Below, piece by piece: positions 59,293-64,000 of a stretch of 64,000 nt of DNA (positions are counted from its first letter, which is position 1; each line of letters starts with the position of its first letter). The stretch comes from Christiangramia lutea. GTDB taxonomy: Bacteria; Bacteroidota; Bacteroidia; Flavobacteriales; Flavobacteriaceae. Both the position numbers and the translations under genes were made by a program. Where the stretch lies: the NCBI RefSeq assembly GCF_022489035.1, contig NZ_JAKVTV010000001.1:992001-1056000 (forward strand), in the 5' to 3' direction. The notes below the pieces were generated by a model, which was not told the origin of the DNA, ran no database searches, and saw only the letters and a list, made by a program, of their open reading frames with translations.

Positions 59293-59352
59293 CGCTTATT
59301 TGAATTATAAGATGAAGTTATGAATTTTACCGATTCTATTGGTTCTAACTAG

Positions 59353-59381
59353 TTGTATCGAATATAAATTTGATAAATTTG
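59353..59381 (+). promoter_or_regulatory. Promoter of glnS
   Basis: TTG at 59353-59355, an 18-nt gap, then TAAATTTG at 59374-59381; a second copy of TAAATTTG lies at 59365-59372. It ends 20 bp before the ATG. Confidence 0.55.
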
Positions 59382-59401
59382 CCCTTTATTTTAAATCATT
59401 T

Positions 59402-61081
59402 ATGGCCGAAGGTAAAAAGTCGCTCAATTTCATTGAGCAAATCATAGAAGAAGATCTGCAAAAAGACTATAAAAAGGAGAATTTGAAGTTCCGTTTTCCA
59501 CCGGAACCTAATGGGTATTTACACATTGGGCATGCGTCTTCCATCTGCCTGAATTTTGGTTTGGGAGAGAAGTATAATGCTCCTGTGAATCTTAGGTTTG
59601 ATGATACCAATCCAATCAAGGAAGAACAGGAATATGTAGATGCCATTAAAAGGGATGTAGAATGGTTAGGCTTTAAATGGGAAAAAGAATGTTATGCTTC
59701 AGATTATTTTCAGCAGTTATATGACTGGGCTGTGGAAATGATTAAAAATGGAGATGCCTATGTAGATAGCCAGACTTCAGAGGAAATAGCTGAACAAAAA
59801 GGAACCCCAACTCAACCTGGAACTGAAAGTCCATACAGAAATAGATCTGTAGAGGAGAACCTGGATCTTTTTGAGAAGATGAAAAATGGTGAAACCCCGG
59901 AAAAAGGCCATGTTCTTCGAGCAAAGATTGATATGTCTGCTCCCAATATGCTTATGAGAGATCCTGTAATGTATAGATGCCTTCATAAGAGTCATCACCG
60001 CACCGGAAACGACTGGAAGATCTATCCAATGTATGACTGGGCACATGGTGAAAGCGATTTTATCGAGCAAGTTTCACACTCATTCTGTACTCTGGAGTTT
60101 TTACCACACAGGGAACTTTATAACTGGTTTATAAGCAAAGTAAGTAAACCAGGAGATTTTGAACCGAAACAGCGTGAATTTGCGCGTAGAAACCTAAGTC
60201 ATACCATCGTTAGTAAGAGAAAGTTACTTCAGTTGGTAGAAAAGGGAATCGTTGATTCATGGGACGATCCAAGGATGCCTACAATTTCTGGTCTTAGAAG
60301 AAGAGGTTATACACCTGGTGCGATCAGAAAATTTGCAGATTCTATTGGTGTTGGAAAGAGAGAAAACTTAATCGATGTTTCTCACCTTGAATTTTGTGCC
60401 AGAGAAGATTTGAATAAAGTTGCACCTCGGGTTATGGGAGTGCTGGACCCGGTGAAACTGGTGATCACAAATTATCCTGAAGGAGAAGAGGAGTGGCTTG
60501 AAGCTGAAAATAATCCTGAAGATGAATCGGCTGGAAGCAGAAAGATTCCTTTCTCCCGTGAACTTTATATTGAAAGAGAAGATTTCAAAGAAAGCGCTAA
60601 TAGAAAGTTCTTCAGGCTTACTCTGAATAAGGAAGTACGGTTGAAAAATGCTTATATCATCAAGGGAGAAGATGTGGTTAAGGATGAGGATGGAAATATT
60701 ACCGAGATCCATTGTACCTACGATCCAAAGAGCAAGAGTGGTAGTGGCACAGAAGAATCTCTAAGGAAGGTTAAAGGAACTTTGCATTGGGTTTCAGTGA
60801 AGCATGCCATTGAAGCTGAAATAAGGTTATATGACAGGTTATTCACCGAAGAAGCCCCAGATGCAGTTAAAGACAAGGATTATATTAACTTTATCAACCC
60901 TGAATCTCTAAAGACAGTAACCGGATATCTTGAGCCAGGTTTAAAAGATGCAAAACCAGGGGATAAAGTTCAATTTCAACGAATAGGATATTTCTGTGTA
61001 GACCGCGATTCTACTCATGAAAAGCCTGTTTTCAACAGAACTGTAACCTTGCGTGATTCCTGGGCTAAGATCAAAAGTTAG
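59402..61081 (+). CDS. glnS: Glutamine-tRNA ligase
   Basis: A 559-residue class I synthetase that attaches Gln to tRNA-Gln. The HIGH region is PEPNGYLHIGHASS, DTNPIKEEQEYVDAI follows, and the KMSKS-like loop is HTIVSKRKLLQLV. The anticodon-binding beta-barrels include LYIEREDF and FQRIGYFCVDRDST. The ATG at 59402 gives the normal start MAEGKKSLNF; the frame is open further upstream only from a TTG. It is a standalone gene with its own promoter. Confidence 0.96.
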   Translation: MAEGKKSLNFIEQIIEEDLQKDYKKENLKFRFPPEPNGYLHIGHASSICLNFGLGEKYNAPVNLRFDDTNPIKEEQEYVDAIKRDVEWLGFKWEKECYASDYFQQLYDWAVEMIKNGDAYVDSQTSEEIAEQKGTPTQPGTESPYRNRSVEENLDLFEKMKNGETPEKGHVLRAKIDMSAPNMLMRDPVMYRCLHKSHHRTGNDWKIYPMYDWAHGESDFIEQVSHSFCTLEFLPHRELYNWFISKVSKPGDFEPKQREFARRNLSHTIVSKRKLLQLVEKGIVDSWDDPRMPTISGLRRRGYTPGAIRKFADSIGVGKRENLIDVSHLEFCAREDLNKVAPRVMGVLDPVKLVITNYPEGEEEWLEAENNPEDESAGSRKIPFSRELYIEREDFKESANRKFFRLTLNKEVRLKNAYIIKGEDVVKDEDGNITEIHCTYDPKSKSGSGTEESLRKVKGTLHWVSVKHAIEAEIRLYDRLFTEEAPDAVKDKDYINFINPESLKTVTGYLEPGLKDAKPGDKVQFQRIGYFCVDRDSTHEKPVFNRTVTLRDSWAKIKS

Positions 61082-61135
61082 ATTTATTTCTTATTTTTAA
61101 GAATAATTTAGCAAAGGATTTTTAACATATTAACC

Positions 61136-61149
61136 GGTTGTTAACAACC
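61136..61149. promoter_or_regulatory. 14-bp perfect palindrome upstream of the YtxH operon
   Basis: GGTTGTT-AACAACC is perfectly symmetric and overlaps a second palindrome AACCGGTT (61132-61139). It lies 18 bp before the -7 box at 61168, in the position of an activator or repressor site. Confidence 0.4.
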
Positions 61150-61167
61150 TATAGCATACGCATCCGT

Positions 61168-61175
61168 TACCTTTG
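61168..61175 (+). promoter_or_regulatory. -7 box of the YtxH operon
   Basis: TACCTTTG matches TAnnTTTG, 30 bp before the ATG at 61206. Confidence 0.5.
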
Positions 61176-61205
61176 GTAGTTCAATAATCTAAAATTCAAA
61201 AACTT

Positions 61206-61580
61206 ATGGCAAGTACAGGAAATACCCTTTTAGCATTAATTACAGGAGCGGCGATTGGAGCCGGTGTAGGACTACTTTATGCTCCAGATAGTGGAGAAAA
61301 AACTCGCAAAAAGCTAAAGAAGGATGCTCAAAAAGCTCAGGATAATCTCAATAAGCGTTATAATGAAACCAGCTCTAATTTAAGTGAAAAAGCTAAAAAA
61401 GCTCGGGTAGATTTTGAGGAAAGACTGGAAGAGACATTGTCTTCTGCAAGTCATAAAGCAGATGATATTTTAGCTGCCATGGAAACTAAGCTTGAAGAAT
61501 TAAGAAAACAAAACGCTAAATTACAGAAAGGAAAATCAAGAAAGTCCACTGGAAATTCTCCAGACAAAGCAGTAGTATAA
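61206..61580 (+). CDS. YtxH-domain protein
   Basis: A 124-residue protein. NTLLALITGAAIGAGVGLLYAPDSGEKTRKKLK is the YtxH motif, a Gly-rich TM helix followed by APxSGxxTR (read in parts). After it comes an Ala/Lys/Glu-rich amphipathic helix to the end, resembling LEA-like stress proteins. The first of three tightly packed genes (6 and 2 bp gaps). Homologous trios are thought to belong to envelope or osmotic stress responses; the molecular job is unknown. Confidence 0.85.
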   Translation: MASTGNTLLALITGAAIGAGVGLLYAPDSGEKTRKKLKKDAQKAQDNLNKRYNETSSNLSEKAKKARVDFEERLEETLSSASHKADDILAAMETKLEELRKQNAKLQKGKSRKSTGNSPDKAVV

Positions 61581-61586
61581 TCTTAT

Positions 61587-61943
61587 ATGGCATTTGAAAA
61601 AATATCCAACGGTATACACGATTTAAATACTAATGTTCAGGCATTTCTGCATAGTAATTCTGAATATTATAAACTAAAAGCCTTTAAACAGGGAATGCGG
61701 GGAGCAACCTCCCTTGTTCGTTTCCTGATCCTGGCTTTTTTATTGAGTACTGCTGGAATAATGATTTCTTTTGCCCTGGCTATTGTAATTAGTGAGGCTA
61801 TTGGTGTTCCTAGTTCAGGTTATTTTATTGTAGGAGGTTTTTATCTGCTAATTTTTATTCTAATACTGATTTTTGGAAAAGAACCAATTGAAAAACTTAT
61901 GCTTAGGAAATTTTCTAAAGCTGTTTTCAACGATAATAAATAA
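61587..61943 (+). CDS. Phage-holin-family-like (Phage_holin_3_6) membrane protein
   Basis: A 118-residue protein with two TM helices, LILAFLLSTAGIMISFALAIVIS and YFIVGGFYLLIFILILIFG (each read as one span), and a basic C-terminus. The N-terminal ~45 residues form an amphipathic helix. This matches the cellular holin-superfamily protein found beside YtxH genes rather than a lysis protein, since no phage genes are near. Function unknown. Confidence 0.75.
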   Translation: MAFEKISNGIHDLNTNVQAFLHSNSEYYKLKAFKQGMRGATSLVRFLILAFLLSTAGIMISFALAIVISEAIGVPSSGYFIVGGFYLLIFILILIFGKEPIEKLMLRKFSKAVFNDNK

Positions 61944-61945
61944 AG

Positions 61946-62179
61946 ATGAGAATATATTCTTCATTCGAGGAAATAGACAAGGATCTTAAGATTCTAAAAC
62001 TGCAAACCGAAATAGACAAAGAAGAGATCAAGTTGAGTATTGATCGAACTAAACAGGGATTTTCCCCAATGTCTTTTATAGGTAGTGCTGTAGGATCTGT
62101 GATTCAAAAAGCCTTGATCCTTAAAGCTGTGACGAAAATAACAGGAGTAAAGAAAGTTTTTGCTTCTACCAAGAAGTAA
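61946..62179 (+). CDS. Small conserved-type protein of the YtxH operon
   Basis: A 77-residue protein. FEEIDKDLKILKLQTEIDKEEI is a charged helix, followed by SFIGSAVGSVIQKALILKAV, a short Gly/Ala-rich hydrophobic stretch, and a basic tail. It starts 2 bp after the holin-like stop, so it is translated with it. I do not recognise a characterised family; it may be a partner peptide of the two membrane proteins. Confidence 0.7.
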   Translation: MRIYSSFEEIDKDLKILKLQTEIDKEEIKLSIDRTKQGFSPMSFIGSAVGSVIQKALILKAVTKITGVKKVFASTKK

Positions 62180-62204
62180 AAAAAAATCTCATTTGATAAA
62201 AATT

Positions 62205-62228
62205 AAGGCCCGCTTTCGGGCTTTTTTT
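62205..62228 (+). terminator. Terminator of the YtxH operon
   Basis: GCCCG (62208-62212) and CGGGC (62217-62221) with a CTTT loop, extended by one G-U and two A-T pairs, followed by seven T. It ends at the stop of the convergent SPFH gene. Confidence 0.8.
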
Positions 62229-63186
62229 ATTGATCTAAATCTTTGTTTTTATTAGATCTTCCAGCCTGTTTTCGGTTCTGTTCCTTCATTGCTTCACCAA
62301 TCTGATTGGATGCAGTAAACGAAGCTACCATATTATTCAGCATGTCGCTACCAGCCTGCGGGGAGTTAGGAAGTAAGATAAGGTTACTGTTGGTTTCTTC
62401 ACCAATTGCCTGAAGCGTATCATAATGCTGGGTTACAACGATCAAGGCCGATGCTTCCTGTGAATTAATACCAACATTATTCAAGACATCCACACTTTCT
62501 TCAAGACCACGGGCTATTTCTCGACGCTGATCTGCAATCCCCTGACCTTGTAGCCTCTTGCTTTCAGCTTCTGCACGGGCTTTAGCTACGATCTTAATTC
62601 TGTCTGCCTCAGCATCATATTCAGCTGCTACCTTTTCTCTTTCTGCCGCGTTAATCCTGTTCATGGCTGCTTTTACCTGTACATCAGGATCTATATCTGT
62701 AACAAGTGTTTTTATAATATCATAACCATAAGACTGCATTGCCTCGTTCAATTCGCGATTAACTGCAATGGCTATATCATCCTTGCGTTCAAAAACGTCG
62801 TCTAGCTTCATTTTAGGCACTTCTGCGCGCACAACATCAAAAACATATGCTGTTATCTGGTCGTGAGGGCTTTCGAGCTTGTAGAAGGCGTCATATACAT
62901 TATCCTTTCTTACCTGGAACTGTACTGATATTTTAAGTTTGACGAAAACATTATCCTTGGTCTTGGTTTCCACCAGTACATCAAGTTGCTGAACCTTGAG
63001 ATTTATTCTTCCGGCAACCTGGTCTATTAGCGGAATTTTTAGCTGTAATCCAGAGCTTCTGATACTCGTGAATCTCCCGAATCTTTCTATGATCGCTGAA
63101 GTTTGTTGTTTTACGATAAAGATCCCAGAAAATAATAGGAGAAGAGAAGCTATTATAAGCAACGGAATGAAAACTAAATTAAACAT
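62227..63186 (-). CDS. SPFH/Band 7 (stomatin-like) membrane protein
   Basis: A 319-residue protein anchored by an N-terminal TM helix (FIPLLIIASLLLLFSGIFIV). The SPFH domain follows: QQTSAIIERFGRF, GLQLKIPLIDQVAGRINLK, VFVKLKISVQFQV, LNEAMQSYGYDIIKTLVTDIDP. Then a long coiled coil with EREKVAAEYDAEADRIKIVAKARAEAESKR (read in parts) ends in a Gln/Asn-rich basic tail. It belongs with QmcA/YbbK-type proteins, which form oligomers in membrane microdomains and often modulate proteases. It is monocistronic and convergent with the YtxH operon. Confidence 0.92.
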   Translation of the reverse strand: MFNLVFIPLLIIASLLLLFSGIFIVKQQTSAIIERFGRFTSIRSSGLQLKIPLIDQVAGRINLKVQQLDVLVETKTKDNVFVKLKISVQFQVRKDNVYDAFYKLESPHDQITAYVFDVVRAEVPKMKLDDVFERKDDIAIAVNRELNEAMQSYGYDIIKTLVTDIDPDVQVKAAMNRINAAEREKVAAEYDAEADRIKIVAKARAEAESKRLQGQGIADQRREIARGLEESVDVLNNVGINSQEASALIVVTQHYDTLQAIGEETNSNLILLPNSPQAGSDMLNNMVASFTASNQIGEAMKEQNRKQAGRSNKNKDLDQ

Positions 63187-63248
63187 GCTGAAAATATTAA
63201 ATTAACAATGCTTCAATTTAATAATAAAAGCTTGAAACCTTATAAAAT

Positions 63249-63284
63249 AAAAATCGGCTGATAATTGAATACCAGCCGATTTTT
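63249..63284. terminator. Terminator of gltX
   Basis: AAAAATCGGCTG (63249-63260) and CAGCCGATTTTT (63273-63284) pair perfectly (12 bp, 12-nt loop), symmetric enough to work in both directions. On the minus strand it begins 20 bp after the gltX stop. Confidence 0.85.
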
Positions 63285-63303
63285 AATAAAATGAAAATAT
63301 GCT

Positions 63304-64000
63304 CTAGTTTAGAGTATCTACAGCTTTTTTGATCCTTTTCAGGGTTTCTTCTTTTCCGATAAATTCAGCGATCTTGTAAAGATCTGGTCCCTGTAATGCT
63401 CCAACCAGGGCGATTCTAAGTGGCATCATTACCTTGCCAAAACCAATTTCCTTCGACTTGATCCATGATTTTACAGTTTCCTGTAAATTTTCAGCTTGGA
63501 AATTCTCCACCTCCTGTAACATTTCATGTAACTCAATCATAAGGTTTCCTGTATCATCTTTCCATGCCTTTTTAGAATCCTTAGGATCGAATGAAGTAGG
63601 GGCTACGAAAAAGAAATTTCCCTGTTCCCAGAAATCTTCAGCAAATACTGTCCTTTCCTTAATTAGGGCAACTACATCCTTTATGTATTTTTTATCTGCC
63701 TTGATTTCTTTTTGCGTTAGTTGCTTTTCAAATTCATCAGCAAGAAGATCGTCATCTGCTTCCTGCATATAATGTTGCTGAAACCACTTGGTCTTTTCAG
63801 GGTCAAATTTTGCTCCTCCTTTGTGAACCCTTTCAAGTTCAAAAACTTTGGTTAATTCATCAAGAGTGAAAAATTCCTGCTCGGTTCCGGGATTCCATCC
63901 TAAAAATGCGAGCATATTCACTACTGCTTCCGGAAAATATCCTTCTTCCCGATAACCTGCGGCAATATCACCTGATTTTGGGTCTTTCCATTCCAACGGG
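63304..64000 (-). CDS. gltX: Glutamate-tRNA ligase, C-terminal part (N-terminus beyond the window)
   Basis: The last ~232 residues of a class I GluRS. The frame is open through the right edge; a TTG at 63996 is internal (Leu in PLEWKDPKSGDI), not a start. EGYFPEAVVNMLAFLGWNPG, FTLDELTKVFELERVHKGGAKFDPEK (read in parts) and the C-terminal helical anticodon-binding domain ending with IGKEETLKRIKKAV are characteristic. The HIGH and KMSKS motifs lie outside the window. It charges tRNA-Glu. Confidence 0.93.
   Translation of the reverse strand, partial: PLEWKDPKSGDIAAGYREEGYFPEAVVNMLAFLGWNPGTEQEFFTLDELTKVFELERVHKGGAKFDPEKTKWFQQHYMQEADDDLLADEFEKQLTQKEIKADKKYIKDVVALIKERTVFAEDFWEQGNFFFVAPTSFDPKDSKKAWKDDTGNLMIELHEMLQEVENFQAENLQETVKSWIKSKEIGFGKVMMPLRIALVGALQGPDLYKIAEFIGKEETLKRIKKAVDTLN

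Noticed and set aside
61587-61943. Phage lysis holin
   Set aside because: No phage genes nearby; the protein pairs with a YtxH gene as in chromosomal stress operons.
63304-63996. Complete 230-residue protein starting at 63996
   Set aside because: The TTG at 63996 is an internal Leu codon of gltX; the frame stays open to the window edge and the content is the C-terminal part of GluRS.
1-64000. CRISPR arrays, transposases, integrases, rRNA
   Set aside because: No regularly spaced repeats, DDE or tyrosine-recombinase motifs, or rRNA sequence were seen on either strand.

Overview
The window looks like chromosome from a marine flavobacterium, close to Gramella/Christiangramia. The signs are SusC/SusD proteins, AT-rich DNA, many Bacteroidetes-type -7 promoter boxes (TAnnTTTG), TTG/GTG starts on conserved genes, and an alginate-lyase gene at the left edge. 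No phage, IS transposase, rRNA or CRISPR array was seen. This assignment is inference from protein style, not a database match.

Layout. 1-3.4 kb: the 3' edge of an alginate-degradation region (PL6 lyase) with a very readable promoter/operator, then an autoregulated TetR gene and the AhpD-like protein it probably controls, and a CAU-anticodon tRNA. 3.5-9.2 kb: housekeeping genes (methylmalonyl-CoA epimerase, rbfA, an FtsX/LolE-type permease, dusB) and an outer-membrane barrel protein.

9.3-37.3 kb is the centre of interest: a dense cluster of 18 genes that together can dismantle peptidoglycan and catabolise both its sugar and its peptide halves. A 14-gene minus-strand run reads ROK sugar kinase, MFS transporter, creatininase-like hydrolase, GH20, MurQ, CBM9-like protein, GHL-type hydrolase, then SusC, SusD, GH18, a GHL10 (DigH/YngK-like) hydrolase, sodium symporter, L-Ala-D/L-Glu epimerase and an NlpC/P60 endopeptidase. 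Facing it are a ROK repressor, a NagB/PIG-L deacetylase fusion and an AmiD-type amidase on the plus strand. Divergent from these lie a NagX-like acetyltransferase and a NagZ/AmiE-like fusion. The predicted flow is outer-membrane capture (SusCD), periplasmic trimming (GH18, GHL10, GH20, GH3-NagZ, amidase, NlpC/P60), inner-membrane import (MFS and sodium symporter), phosphorylation (ROK kinase), lactyl-ether cleavage (MurQ), deacetylation plus deamination (PIG-L/NagB), and epimerisation of the dipeptide. No nagA, anmK or amgK is present in the window.

37.5-64 kb: mostly core genes. These are lepA, yebC, a CPA-type antiporter, an MBL hydrolase, S8 and M1 peptidases in tandem, a GCS2-CBS amidoligase overlapping an aspartoacylase-like gene, rnpA, an S41 protease, a fatty-acid-hydroxylase-like protein, a GNAT, rpiB, a 514-bp AT-rich gap with DnaA-box-like words, a DUF2007 protein and a tiny membrane protein, rnr, a LysE exporter, tRNA-Cys, folB, a ZIP transporter, glnS, a YtxH/holin-like/small-protein trio, an SPFH protein and the 3' part of gltX (cut by the right edge).

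Functional calls rest on motifs read by eye; no searches were run.
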